Positions 41,094-50,914 of a DNA stretch of 64,000 bases are shown here, piece by piece (position 1 is the first letter of the stretch; every line of letters starts with the position of its first letter). The translations under genes and the position numbers were made by a program. Source of the stretch: Muribaculaceae bacterium (GTDB taxonomy: Bacteria > Bacteroidota > Bacteroidia > Bacteroidales > Muribaculaceae); the NCBI GenBank assembly GCA_022509085.1, contig JAFLTW010000003.1:155730-219729 (forward strand). Reading direction: 5' to 3'. Below the pieces are notes generated by a model. The model had not been told where the DNA came from, ran no database searches, and saw only the letters and a list, made by a program, of their open reading frames with translations.

Positions 41094-43718
41094 ATGAAAA
41101 CACCAACAATCATTACTTCAGTAGCGCTGCTGGCGGTCTCGACCCTGATGATCGCCCCCTCTGTCTCGTATGCCAAGGCGGCATCCAAGGCCGGTAAGGC
41201 CGACACGGAGCAGAAGGCCGACACAGCAAAGGAAAACACCGACAGCATCGAATTCAAGAAATCCATTGCCGACTCCAAGGTGTGCAAGGGTATGATCGAC
41301 GCCTACTTCGGCAAGGACGGCAAGCTTATCCTCGCGCTGCCCGACAGCGTCTTCGACCATGCCTATCTCCTTGCAAGCCGCGTTGACGGCGTGTCGGAGA
41401 CCACCGACCTCGTGGCCGGCGAGATGAACGTGACCCCCATCGTGATCCGCTTCTCGCGCGACGACAACACCGTCTTCATGCACCTGGTGCAGAAGACGCC
41501 GGTGATCAACTCCTCCGACCCCATCTTCAGCTCATATCAGAAGAATTTCTCCGACCCAATCGTCAAGGGCTTCAAGATCAAGATGAAGGAGGCCGGCCAT
41601 TCCTATATCGACGTCACCAACTTCTTCATGGGCGACGAGAAACTGATAACGCCCATCAAGGACCCGAGCCCAATCGCCATGCTCCTCTCCGGCAAGAAAG
41701 GTATCGACGGTTCCTACTATGAGGACGCCTCCGGAATCATCGACGTAAAGTCGTTTCCCGAGAACGTCATCATCAAGAGCCGCCTTGCCTACACCACCGA
41801 CAAGGTCACCAAGCCCTATACGGTGATTGTGGCCCGCTCCATCGTGCGTCTCCCCGACGTCATGATGCGCTCCCGCCTTCAGGACAACCGCGTGGGCTAT
41901 TTCTACGACACCAAGGAGCTCTACTCCTCGGAGATCGACGGCGTGAAGCCCTATCAGATCATCAACCGCTTCCGCGTAGAGCCCCGCGACGAAGACCTTG
42001 AGGCCTACTATGCCGGCGAGCTCGTGGAGCCGAAGCGCCAGATCGTGTTCTATATCGACTCCGCCTTCCCCGAGAAGTGGCGCCCTGCCGTGAAGGAGGG
42101 TGTGGAATACTGGAACAAGGCCTTCGAGGCCGCGGGCTTCAAGAATGTGGTGGAGGCGCGCAACTTCCCCACCGACGACCCCGACTTCGACTCCGACGAC
42201 GTGCGCCGCAACTGCATACGCTACTGCGTCACCCCCACGGCCAACGCCATGGGCAGCTCCTATGTCGACCCCCGCACGGGCGAGATCCTCGGGGCCGACG
42301 TGATATGGTATCACAACGTGATCCAGCTCGTCCACGACTGGCGCTTCACCCAGACCGGAGCCGTCGACCCCCGCGTACACACCGAGGTCTTCCCCGACTC
42401 CATCATGCATGAGTCGCTCACTTACGTTGCGGCCCATGAGGTGGGCCACTGCCTCGGCCTGATGCACAACATGGGCGCCAGCTACGCCTTCTCGGTCGAA
42501 GACCTCCGCGACCCGGAGTTTACGCAGCAGTATGGCACGACGCCCTCGATTATGGACTACGCGCGCAACAACTATGTGGCCCAGCCCGGCGACCTCGAGA
42601 GGGGAGTGCGGCTCACCCCGCCCCCGATCGGAGTATACGACATCCATGCGATCAACTGGGGCTACCGCCTCTTCCCCGAGAGCGACGACCTCTTTGCAGA
42701 GCGTCCGCTGCTCGAGAAGATAATCCGCGAGCACGACGGCGACCCCAAATATGAGTTCGGCGCGCAGCAGATTCTCGGCATCATGGACCCCACCGACCAG
42801 ACCGAAGACCTCAGCAACGACCTCATGAGAGCCGGTGACCTCTCGATCTCCAACCTCAGGCTCATCATGGAGAATTTCGAAGACTGGGCCGGAGTCAAGG
42901 GCGAGGATTATCCCACGCTCTACGAGAAATACGTCAATGTGCTCAAGCAGTACTCGCGCCATATCTCCCACGTGATTCCCTACATCGGCGGAGTCCGCTT
43001 CCGCGAGATCCGCCAGAAGGAAGACACGGGCGACGCCCGCATCTACATCCCCAAATACGAGCAGAAGAAGGCCATGCAGTGGCTGCTCAACGAGGCCCGC
43101 ACCTGCGGCTGGCTCGAGCCCGCCGACCTCATGATGAAGTTTGACGAGCCGCAAAACTGGCGCCAGCGTATGGAGCGCACCCTCGTGGGCTGCTTCATCT
43201 CGCCCGTGGTGCTCGGCCGCATCAAGGCCGGCTACGAGCGCAATCCCTCGATCGGCTATAAGGTGGAAGACTTCCTCGACGACGTTACCGACGAGATCTT
43301 CATCGCCTCGCTCCGCGGCGAAGCTCTCAACGACACGGAGATCAACCTCCAGTCTACGGCCATCGCCTCCTTCGCCAAGGCCTCGGGCCTCGACACGTTC
43401 ACATCCTCCAAGGCCGCTCTGGCCGACGTGGACGCCGTGGCCGAGTTCAACTCCTTCATGCAGCTCGCCTCCGGCCCGGCCGTAGCGTGTTCTGCCGACC
43501 GCTCCATGGCCTCTTCCGTCTCCGACGAGACCCGCGCGTTCTTCCGCGTGGCCATGGGCGACAACCCCCTCCCCGAGAGCCAGATGAAGCCTCTCCTCGC
43601 GCGCCAGCTTCGCCGCATACGGAGCATCTACTCCAAGGCCGCGAAGAAGACTTCCGACACCGTTACCAAAGAATACTACATATATCAGTTGAGGGTCCTC
43701 GACAGGCTCCTTGAATGA
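41094..43718 (+). CDS. Zinc-dependent metalloprotease (DUF5117/DUF4953 family)
   Basis: 874 residues, signal peptide (VALLAVSTLMIAPSVSYA). The metzincin-type site H448-E449-x2-H452-x2-G-x2-H458 (HEVGHCLGLMHNMGAS) is intact. The upstream region matches the DUF5117/5118 domains of large Bacteroidetes secreted metalloproteases. Probably periplasmic or surface exposed. It shares a 4-bp overlap with the following SusC-like gene, so it would supply peptides for import by that system. Confidence 0.85.
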   Translation: MKTPTIITSVALLAVSTLMIAPSVSYAKAASKAGKADTEQKADTAKENTDSIEFKKSIADSKVCKGMIDAYFGKDGKLILALPDSVFDHAYLLASRVDGVSETTDLVAGEMNVTPIVIRFSRDDNTVFMHLVQKTPVINSSDPIFSSYQKNFSDPIVKGFKIKMKEAGHSYIDVTNFFMGDEKLITPIKDPSPIAMLLSGKKGIDGSYYEDASGIIDVKSFPENVIIKSRLAYTTDKVTKPYTVIVARSIVRLPDVMMRSRLQDNRVGYFYDTKELYSSEIDGVKPYQIINRFRVEPRDEDLEAYYAGELVEPKRQIVFYIDSAFPEKWRPAVKEGVEYWNKAFEAAGFKNVVEARNFPTDDPDFDSDDVRRNCIRYCVTPTANAMGSSYVDPRTGEILGADVIWYHNVIQLVHDWRFTQTGAVDPRVHTEVFPDSIMHESLTYVAAHEVGHCLGLMHNMGASYAFSVEDLRDPEFTQQYGTTPSIMDYARNNYVAQPGDLERGVRLTPPPIGVYDIHAINWGYRLFPESDDLFAERPLLEKIIREHDGDPKYEFGAQQILGIMDPTDQTEDLSNDLMRAGDLSISNLRLIMENFEDWAGVKGEDYPTLYEKYVNVLKQYSRHISHVIPYIGGVRFREIRQKEDTGDARIYIPKYEQKKAMQWLLNEARTCGWLEPADLMMKFDEPQNWRQRMERTLVGCFISPVVLGRIKAGYERNPSIGYKVEDFLDDVTDEIFIASLRGEALNDTEINLQSTAIASFAKASGLDTFTSSKAALADVDAVAEFNSFMQLASGPAVACSADRSMASSVSDETRAFFRVAMGDNPLPESQMKPLLARQLRRIRSIYSKAAKKTSDTVTKEYYIYQLRVLDRLLE

Positions 43719-43741
43719 TTACAAAAACACGATATCACTAT

Positions 43742-46700
43742 ATGAGACGATTAATGATTTTCACGTGTCTGCTGCTCGCGGCCGTAGGCTTTGCGGCAGC
43801 CGACACGGCCACGCGGACCAGACCGATTACAGGCACCGTGCTCGACGAGACGGGCGAACCCCTCATCGGCGCCACGGTGAAGGTCGACGGCTCGCTGCTG
43901 GCCACGGCCACCGACCTCGACGGCCACTTCACGCTCAACGTCCCGGCTAACGAAGACATCAAGCTGGCCGTCACCTATGTGGGCTACAGCCCGCAGCTGG
44001 TGAAGGTGCCTGACGATGACTCCTCCGTCACCATCCATATGGAGGTCTCCGCCTCCGAGATGCAGGAGGTGGTCGTGATCGGTTACGGTACGGCAAAGAA
44101 GGAAAACCTCACCTCCTCGGTGGAGGTGCTGAAGGCAACAGACCTTCAGAAGATACCGGCGATGAACCTCGACCAGAGCCTCTCGGGTCAGGTGTCGGGT
44201 CTGGGTGTCACGATGACCAGCGCCGACCCCTCGTCGGCCAAGGAGTCGCGCATCAGCGTGCGCGGCAACACGGGTGAGCCGCTCCTCGTAATCGACGGCA
44301 TCCCCCGTCTCGGCACTAACACCAGCGACGGCGAGATGCGCCTCAGCGACCTCAACCCCGACGACATAGAGAGCGTCTCCATCCTCAAGGATGCCGCCGC
44401 GGCAGCCGTCTACGGCGCCCGCGCCGCCAACGGCGTGATCCTCGTGCAGACCAAGCGCGGCCAGACGGCCTCGCGCGCCAGGGTGACATACCGCGGACAG
44501 TTCAACTTCGAGCAGGCCGACAACCTCCCCAAGTTTCTCAACGCCTACCAGTTTGCGGAGCTTTACAACCTCGCCGTGGAGAGCTCGGCGGCGGGTGTCT
44601 ACACCCCCTACGACCTCTCGCTGCTCGGCAGCGACCCCAACGTCTACGCCGACGAGAACCTCCTCAATCATCTCCATAAGTGGGGCCACAGCCAGCGCCA
44701 CTCCATATCCATCTCGGGAGGCGGACAGGCCGTGCGCTACTTCCTCTCCGGTGCGTTCTCCGAGTCGAAGGGCCTCTACTCCAACATCGGGCGCAACCGT
44801 TTCAACTACTCCGGCAAGATCGACGCCGACCTCCTCCCGGGCCTGACGGCCTCCGTAGACTTCAACGGGTCTGTGTCCAACTATAAGAACTCGAGCTATA
44901 TGACCATCGACGAGGCCTACAGCTACTCGCCGCTGCAGGTGCTCCGCTACACCAACGGCCAGATGGCCAGTATCGAGGGCTACAACCCCCTGATCGACCT
45001 TGAGGGCGAGGGTGGATACACCAAGCAGGCAAGCGACTTCCATACGGTGATGGCCGTGCTCCGCTACGACATCCCCTGGGTGAAGGGACTGCAGGTCTAC
45101 GCGCAGGGCTCGGTAGACTTCAACCACAACAACACCACCATCTTCAACAAGCCCGTTCCCCTCTACATCTACGACCCCCTCACGGGAGGCTACAGCGTCG
45201 ACGAGAACACGGTCTACCCCAAGGCCAACATCTCGATGACGGAGCGCTTCCAGAAGGTGCTCAACTATCTCGTCGAGGCCGGCGTGAGCTACAACCACAC
45301 CTTCCTCGAGAAGCACGATGTGTCGGGTACGCTTGTGTTCAACTACCAGAACTATCATAACAAATACCTCAACGGCACCAACTACAATCTCTCCGGCACG
45401 TATCCCGAGATTATCGGCAGCACGTCGTCGGGCTCGCTCACGGGCAGCGAGTACTATACGGAGCGCGCCTCCGTGGTGGGCCGTGCCACCTACGGCTACG
45501 ACAACCGCTACTTCGGCGAGTTCAGCTTCCGTGTCGACGGTTCCACGCGTTTCGCCCCCGGCAAGCGCTGGGGCTTCTTCCCCACCGTCTCCGCCTCGTG
45601 GGTGGTCAGCAACGAGGAATTCTTCAAAAACGTTTCGCCGGCCGTGATGTCGTTTGCCAAGATCCGCGCCTCGGGCGGTATCCTGGGCGACGACGGCGCC
45701 GTGAGCGACTTCAGCTACCTCCAGACCTACAACTTCACCAACTCCGAGGGCTACAACTTCGGCGGCGTGTGGTCGCCGACGCTCATCCCCTCCATCAGCG
45801 CCTTTCCCAACCCCGACCTGACGTGGGGCCGCTCCAAAGACTTCAACATCGGCGCCGACGCAGGGTTCTGGAACAACCGCTTCACCTTCTCCGTGGAATG
45901 GTACCAGCGCACGCGCACCAATATGGTTACGAGCGCACGCTCGCAGCTCTTCCCGCCCTCCGTGGGCACGGGAGGCGTCTCCGCAATGGTCAACATCGGC
46001 AAGGTGCGCTATCGCGGCTGGGACTTCTCTATACGCCATCAGAACAATTTCGGCGAGTTCCACTACAATGCCAACTTCAACCTCGGCCTGCACGACGACA
46101 TCGTGCTCGACTGGGGCGACGAGTCGAGCCTGCCGGAAAACCAGCGTTACTCGGGCCACAACTACAGCGTATGGTTCCTCTATCAGGACGCCGGCCTCTT
46201 CCAGAGCGAGGAGGAGATCCTCAACTGGCCCGTCGACCAGGACAGCAAGGGCAACCGTACCCTCAAGCCCGGCGACATCAAGTATGTCGACATCGACGGC
46301 GACGGTATGCTTACCGTCAACGATATGGTCAACGTGAAAGACTCCTCGCTGCCCGACGTGAGCTACGGCTTCGGCATCGGGGCCGAATGGCGCGGCTTCT
46401 ACTTCAACGCCCAGTTTGCGGGCTTCGGAGGCTACAACCAGAAGGTGAGGGAGCTCTACACGCTCGAGAACGGCGCGCTGCAGCGCTTCCAGGACTATCA
46501 CCTCTACGACTCCTGGACCCCCGAAAACCCCGACGCCTCCTATCCGAGGATCAAGTTCGCCACCACCGGCGACAACAACCGCCTCGACTCCACATTCTGG
46601 ATCAGGAAGTGCAACTTCCTGCGCTTCAAGGCTCTCAGCGTTGGCTACAACTTCCCGGCCAAGGTGCTCGGCAAGTCGGGCATCCGCACCCTGGCCATCG

Positions 46701-46816
46701 CCTTCCAGGGCTCCAACCTCTACACGTGGTCGTCGCTCGACGGCATGGACCCCGAAGTGCTCCGCGGCTATCCCATCACCCGCGGCTACGGCATCTCCCT
46801 GACATTCGGATTCTAA
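43742..46816 (+). CDS. SusC/RagA-type TonB-dependent outer-membrane transporter
   Basis: 1024 residues from the ATG at 43742, chosen because it starts the signal peptide (RRLMIFTCLLLAAVGFAAA); an in-frame ATG at 43715 overlapping the protease stop is possible. Carboxypeptidase-regulatory-like domain (about 25-105: TGTVLDETGEPLIGATV), TonB plug with VVIGYGTAKKENLTSSVEVL and a ~850-residue barrel ending in TFGF. Imports oligopeptides or glycans with its SusD partner. The opposite strand has a very long shadow frame due to GC-rich codon use; it is not a gene. Confidence 0.93.
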   Translation: MRRLMIFTCLLLAAVGFAAADTATRTRPITGTVLDETGEPLIGATVKVDGSLLATATDLDGHFTLNVPANEDIKLAVTYVGYSPQLVKVPDDDSSVTIHMEVSASEMQEVVVIGYGTAKKENLTSSVEVLKATDLQKIPAMNLDQSLSGQVSGLGVTMTSADPSSAKESRISVRGNTGEPLLVIDGIPRLGTNTSDGEMRLSDLNPDDIESVSILKDAAAAAVYGARAANGVILVQTKRGQTASRARVTYRGQFNFEQADNLPKFLNAYQFAELYNLAVESSAAGVYTPYDLSLLGSDPNVYADENLLNHLHKWGHSQRHSISISGGGQAVRYFLSGAFSESKGLYSNIGRNRFNYSGKIDADLLPGLTASVDFNGSVSNYKNSSYMTIDEAYSYSPLQVLRYTNGQMASIEGYNPLIDLEGEGGYTKQASDFHTVMAVLRYDIPWVKGLQVYAQGSVDFNHNNTTIFNKPVPLYIYDPLTGGYSVDENTVYPKANISMTERFQKVLNYLVEAGVSYNHTFLEKHDVSGTLVFNYQNYHNKYLNGTNYNLSGTYPEIIGSTSSGSLTGSEYYTERASVVGRATYGYDNRYFGEFSFRVDGSTRFAPGKRWGFFPTVSASWVVSNEEFFKNVSPAVMSFAKIRASGGILGDDGAVSDFSYLQTYNFTNSEGYNFGGVWSPTLIPSISAFPNPDLTWGRSKDFNIGADAGFWNNRFTFSVEWYQRTRTNMVTSARSQLFPPSVGTGGVSAMVNIGKVRYRGWDFSIRHQNNFGEFHYNANFNLGLHDDIVLDWGDESSLPENQRYSGHNYSVWFLYQDAGLFQSEEEILNWPVDQDSKGNRTLKPGDIKYVDIDGDGMLTVNDMVNVKDSSLPDVSYGFGIGAEWRGFYFNAQFAGFGGYNQKVRELYTLENGALQRFQDYHLYDSWTPENPDASYPRIKFATTGDNNRLDSTFWIRKCNFLRFKALSVGYNFPAKVLGKSGIRTLAIAFQGSNLYTWSSLDGMDPEVLRGYPITRGYGISLTFGF

Positions 46817-46837
46817 ACCATTAACATTCGGAAAGCA

Positions 46838-48607
46838 ATGATAAAGTTACGATATATATTTTTCTCGCTTGTCGCCTCGCTGCTGCTCACTTCGTGTGAC
46901 GGCCTGTTTCGCGACGAACCCAACGACAAGCTGGGCGAGAACGCCATCTGGGGCAACGAGATGCTCCTCGACGAATACACGGCCCGATGGTATCGCAACA
47001 TGGACAACGGTTTCTATATCCTGGTCTCCACTATAATCAAGAACCTTGGCGAGGAATACGTCCCATGGTTTGGCGACCAGCTTACCGTTGGCCGCAGCGA
47101 CTGGTATCAGGCCGGCTACGGCGACCTCCTGAAGGGGAGCCAGAACATCTACAACACGCGCGGCAAGCTCCTTTGGGAGAACAACTACACCATGATACGC
47201 TCCGTCAACACGCTGCTCGAGCATGAGGCCGAGCTCCCGGCCTCCATCAGGCAGCGCCTGATAGGGGAGGCCCACTTCTTCCGCGCCTACTATTACTACA
47301 AGCTGCTGAGACACTTTGGCGGGGCTCTGATCATCGACCACGCCTACAATCCCTTGGAAAACGAGGAGAAATTCCCGCGTGCGTCATACGGCGAGATGGT
47401 AGACTTCATAGCTGCCGAGGCCGAGGCCGCCGCCGAACTCCTGCCCGACGTCCACAGCCAGGACATGACGGGCCGCGCCACCAAGGGCGCAGCCATCATG
47501 CTCAAGGCGAAGACCTACTTCTGGGCCTCCGGCGCCCACTTCCAGAATGTGGAGCAGCCATACCTCGGCTTCACCGACGACCGCTCTATGGAGATGCTCG
47601 GCAAGGCAGCCGTGGAGTATGACCGCATCATCGCCTCCGGCCAGTATGGCCTCATCCCCATCAATGCCCTCGACCGCGAGGGTGTGGTAAACGAATACCG
47701 CAACATCTTTCTCACCAAGAACTCCCGCGAGTCTATCTGGGAGGTGCAGCACAGCGACGACGGCGACTTCTCCCACGGCTTCGGCCATAAGCTCGACCGC
47801 GACGCGGCTCCCCCGTCGCTCACAGGACTCAACTGCGCCTACAACCCCACGCAGAACCACGTGGACGAATACCGTATGGACAACGGGCGCCTCATCTCCG
47901 ACGCCGCCTCCGGCTACGACCCGCAGAACCCCTTCGAGGGACGCGACTGGCGCTTCTACGCCAATGTCCTCTACGACGGCGCCGTCTGGAAGGGTGTGAC
48001 GCTCGACATCCACTACCGCAACATCGACGGCAAGAACGTGCCGGGTAAGGACCTCACCCCCTACGATGCCTCCACAACGGCCTCCGCAACACGCACCGGC
48101 TACTATATGGCCAAGTTCCTGCGTGAGAGCCAGCAGATAGACCAGGACGAGACCTTCGGCAGCTCGCAGAATTGCATCCTCTGGCGCTATGCCGAGCTGC
48201 TCCTCGACTATGCCGAGATCGACTTCAGGTTCGGCCGCGTGGGCGATGCCCTCGACAAGGTGAACCAGATACGCCGCCGCGTGCATATGCCCGAGCTCAC
48301 CTCCCTGACGTGGGACGACATCATGAACGAGCGCCGCGTCGAGCTCGCCTTCGAGAAGTCGACCTACTGGGACATCCTGCGCTACGGCACGGCCGAACGC
48401 ACCATGAGCGGCGCCACCAACCCCCTCTACGGCTGCCGCGTGGTGTATGACGCCGACGGCAACAAAAGCATCATCACCAACCGTGTGGTAAACGGCAACA
48501 ACAACGACACACGCTATTTCGATGCCCGGCAGTACTTCTATCCGATAGCCTGGGACGATGTCCGCTACCACGGCATTCCCCAGAATCCCGGTTGGGTCGA
48601 GATCTGA
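46838..48607 (+). CDS. SusD/RagB-type outer-membrane lipoprotein
   Basis: 589 residues, lipobox LLLTSC with Cys near residue 20. SusD-like helical domain: AHFFRAYYYYKLLRHFGGAL, ending with WDDIMNERRVELAFEKSTYW and a LRRRVHMPEL segment typical of the C-terminal SusD motif. Works as the substrate-binding lid over the SusC barrel. Substrate unknown; the protease upstream argues for peptides or glycoproteins. Confidence 0.93.
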   Translation: MIKLRYIFFSLVASLLLTSCDGLFRDEPNDKLGENAIWGNEMLLDEYTARWYRNMDNGFYILVSTIIKNLGEEYVPWFGDQLTVGRSDWYQAGYGDLLKGSQNIYNTRGKLLWENNYTMIRSVNTLLEHEAELPASIRQRLIGEAHFFRAYYYYKLLRHFGGALIIDHAYNPLENEEKFPRASYGEMVDFIAAEAEAAAELLPDVHSQDMTGRATKGAAIMLKAKTYFWASGAHFQNVEQPYLGFTDDRSMEMLGKAAVEYDRIIASGQYGLIPINALDREGVVNEYRNIFLTKNSRESIWEVQHSDDGDFSHGFGHKLDRDAAPPSLTGLNCAYNPTQNHVDEYRMDNGRLISDAASGYDPQNPFEGRDWRFYANVLYDGAVWKGVTLDIHYRNIDGKNVPGKDLTPYDASTTASATRTGYYMAKFLRESQQIDQDETFGSSQNCILWRYAELLLDYAEIDFRFGRVGDALDKVNQIRRRVHMPELTSLTWDDIMNERRVELAFEKSTYWDILRYGTAERTMSGATNPLYGCRVVYDADGNKSIITNRVVNGNNNDTRYFDARQYFYPIAWDDVRYHGIPQNPGWVEI

Positions 48608-48674
48608 TCCGGCTTAGAGAAGGGTGCTTCAAAAGTACCCGTGTTTTTACGCACCGGGTGAGAAAAGTGTAAGA

Positions 48675-48717
48675 AAATGCTCTCAAATTGTAGAAAATTG
48701 CAGTTTTGGGAGCATTT
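48675..48717 (+). terminator. Possible terminator of metalloprotease-SusCD operon
   Basis: AAATGCT (48675-48681) pairs with 48711-48717, extended by CAAA/TTTTG; a T-rich run follows. A 105-bp gap then leads to the next gene. Confidence 0.5.
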
Positions 48718-48822
48718 ATTTTTACATTTTCTTGCATGATTGAAGTATTTTTATTTATTTTGCACCGCGTTCAACGCAACTCTCGTGAAAGGGACACAAT
48801 AACAAACTTAAAACTATAATCT

Positions 48823-49749
48823 ATGAAGAAATCTTTACTGTTATTTGCAGCTGCCTCACTGGCACTCGGCGCATATGCAGCCGACGAACCCACCTACAAC
48901 TTCTTCAACCCGAAGGATTGCGACGCCGACGGCTGGCTCTGGCTCGACTCACAGGCAAAGCTCGACAAGTATGTCGGCAAGGGAAAAAAGATTCAGCTCG
49001 TAGCTGCTCAGTACGAGGTGGAAGACCCCGAATTCCCCGGAGAGTACACCTATCCCCAGTGTGAGGTAAGCCCCGACTTCAAGGGCTACAACCAGCTTGG
49101 CGAAGAGGGTGGCGAAGGCTCCGTAACCGGCGGTATCATGCTCCCTGCAGCCTCCTATGATCCCGAGGAGGACTGGTGGGCTACTGATGGTGGTGGTATA
49201 CTCGTGGCAATGCCTGACTGCGCCGTGTTTGAGGTCTACGTTTCTCAGAAGTATCCTGATGTTAAATTTGAGATATATGCAGCCAAAGAGGAGACCGACG
49301 ACTACACCCAGTGTGATTATGTTTGGGACGACGACCCCGATATCTGGACAGGTGAGGGAGGCCCGGTCATCACTGACTATGCCGGTCCGTACCTTAACAT
49401 TCAGGATCTCAAGTACGACTTGAACATGGGCGAAGGTGAGCCCGACTATCTGACTATTTACGGCGCCAAGGGAGAACCCAGAACGGCCTATATCGCCAAC
49501 TACACCAACAGCGAGGATCCCGAGCAGAACACCTGTCTGCAGTACATCCACGGTATCCGCGTGTTGACTTACACCAACACTGTACCTGCCGATGACGTTC
49601 CCGCTACTCCGGAAGGCGAGGAGGGTGCAGTGAAGGCTATCAGCAGCCTCAACGCCGACGCTCCGATGTACGACGTGTTCGGTCGCAAGGTAAGCAAGGA
49701 CTTCCGCGGCATCTACATCCAGAACGGCAAGAAATACGTGAATTTCTAA
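48823..49749 (+). CDS. Secreted protein with C-terminal sorting-like tail
   Basis: 308 residues, signal peptide ending LGAYA-ADEP. Very acidic and Tyr/Asp/Glu-rich middle part. The C-terminus, APMYDVFGRKVSKDFRGIYI followed by QNGKKYVNF, is the ..V.G..V....KGIYI..GKK.. signature common at the ends of secreted Bacteroidales proteins and reminiscent of type IX secretion sorting domains. Function unknown; its position after the SusCD operon suggests an extracellular role in the same uptake process. Confidence 0.7.
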   Translation: MKKSLLLFAAASLALGAYAADEPTYNFFNPKDCDADGWLWLDSQAKLDKYVGKGKKIQLVAAQYEVEDPEFPGEYTYPQCEVSPDFKGYNQLGEEGGEGSVTGGIMLPAASYDPEEDWWATDGGGILVAMPDCAVFEVYVSQKYPDVKFEIYAAKEETDDYTQCDYVWDDDPDIWTGEGGPVITDYAGPYLNIQDLKYDLNMGEGEPDYLTIYGAKGEPRTAYIANYTNSEDPEQNTCLQYIHGIRVLTYTNTVPADDVPATPEGEEGAVKAISSLNADAPMYDVFGRKVSKDFRGIYIQNGKKYVNF

Positions 49750-49770
49750 TCCCCGCATCATAACCCTTAT

Positions 49771-49812
49771 AAAACTTTATAAGACCTTATAAGACCTTAT
49801 AAGACTTTATAA
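49771..49812. repeat. Tandem 10-bp repeat, 4 units
   Basis: Four units of AAGACCTTAT-like sequence, each containing the palindrome TTATAA, lie between the secreted protein gene and the terminator at 49822. One helical turn per unit. Confidence 0.7.
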
Positions 49813-49821
49813 TCAAAAAAT

Positions 49822-49849
49822 TAGGCTGTGTCAGCGCTGACACAGCCTA
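49822..49849. terminator. Perfect 28-bp palindrome, bidirectional terminator
   Basis: TAGGCTGTGTCAGC and its complement without spacer, followed by TTTTATT. Separates the convergent genes ending at 49749 and 49871. Confidence 0.8.
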
Positions 49850-49870
49850 TTTTATTGCTCTCCCGGTATC

Positions 49871-50914
49871 TCAGCTCTCGGTGGAGAATTCGAAGGAGAT
49901 GTAGCGCTGGTAGACGTCGCCGGCCTTCAGCAGCTGGGAGGGGAAGTCGGGATGGTTTGGCGCGTCTGGAAATCCCTGGGCTTCGATGGCGATGCCGTCG
50001 TAGTCGAGGTAGCGCTGCCCTGAGCGGTTCACGGGCGACCCCGTAAGCCAGTTGCCGGTGTAGACCTGCACGCCGGGCTGGTCGGTCTTTACGGTCATCT
50101 TCCTGCCGGAGGTGGTTTCCTTGAGCACTACGGCGTCATGGCTGTCGAGCACCCAGCAGTTGTCGTAGCCTTTGCCGTATACGAGGGCGGGGAAGTTGGC
50201 GCGTATGCGGCTGCCTACGGCGCGCAGCTTGCGGAAGTCCATCGGCGTACCGGCCACGGGGGCGAGTTCGCCGGTGGGCACGAGGTTCTCGTCGGTGGGG
50301 AGCCAGCGTGAGGCGTTGATGCGCATCTTGTGGTCGAGGGCACAGCCGCTGTCGGCCCCGCGAAGGTTCCAGTAGGCGTGGTTGGTGAGGTTTACCACGG
50401 TGTCTTTGGTCGAGGTGGCCTTCAGCGTCAGGGTGAGCCTGTTGCGGTCGGTCCATCGGTATTCGGCCGTCACCACCATCTCGCCGGGATAGCCTTCCTC
50501 GCCGTCTTTGGCCACGTAGGTGAAGCGCACGCCGTCGGGGATGATCACTGAGTCCCAGAGGCGGTTCTGAAAGCCCGTGGGACCGCCGTGCAGGTGGTTG
50601 GGGCCGTTGTTGATGGCCAGGTTGTATTCCGTGCCGTCGATGGCAAACTTGCCCTTGGCGATTCGGTTGGCGTAGCGGCCGGGAATTTTCCCCATGCAGG
50701 GTCCGTCGTTGAGGTAGTCGGTGGGTTTGGCGTAGCCGAGGGCCACGTTTTCCACCTTGCCCATCTTGTTGGGCACGTTTACTTCGAGGATGCCGGCGCC
50801 CAGCGACGACACCACTACGCTTGCGCCCTTGGCGTTGACCATGCGGTAGGTCACGATCTCTCCCTGCTCGGAGTGGTAGCGGCGGGTGGTGATTTTCATC
50901 GTGCTCTTGTTCAT
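49871..50914 (-). CDS. galM: Aldose 1-epimerase (galactose mutarotase)
   Basis: 347 residues. GPNHLHGGPTGF and NHAYWNLRG are the histidine-bearing family motifs; YNLAINNGPNH precedes. Interconverts alpha- and beta-D-galactose (or glucose). Its start overlaps the galK stop by 4 bp. No signal peptide, so cytosolic unlike some Bacteroides mutarotases. Confidence 0.9.
   Translation of the reverse strand: MNKSTMKITTRRYHSEQGEIVTYRMVNAKGASVVVSSLGAGILEVNVPNKMGKVENVALGYAKPTDYLNDGPCMGKIPGRYANRIAKGKFAIDGTEYNLAINNGPNHLHGGPTGFQNRLWDSVIIPDGVRFTYVAKDGEEGYPGEMVVTAEYRWTDRNRLTLTLKATSTKDTVVNLTNHAYWNLRGADSGCALDHKMRINASRWLPTDENLVPTGELAPVAGTPMDFRKLRAVGSRIRANFPALVYGKGYDNCWVLDSHDAVVLKETTSGRKMTVKTDQPGVQVYTGNWLTGSPVNRSGQRYLDYDGIAIEAQGFPDAPNHPDFPSQLLKAGDVYQRYISFEFSTES

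Noticed and set aside
41532..43154. 540-codon frame antisense to the zinc metalloprotease
   Set aside because: Shadow of the real gene with Val/Gly/Leu-biased composition and no recognisable domain.
43751..46501. A 916-codon open frame antisense to the SusC gene
   Set aside because: It mirrors the SusC codons; GC-rich third positions create long shadow frames. No motif, no start context, and low complexity His/Val/Ala/Gly composition.
49771..49812. Possible CRISPR-like repeat array
   Set aside because: Units are only 10 bp, directly adjacent without spacers, and no cas genes exist in the window.
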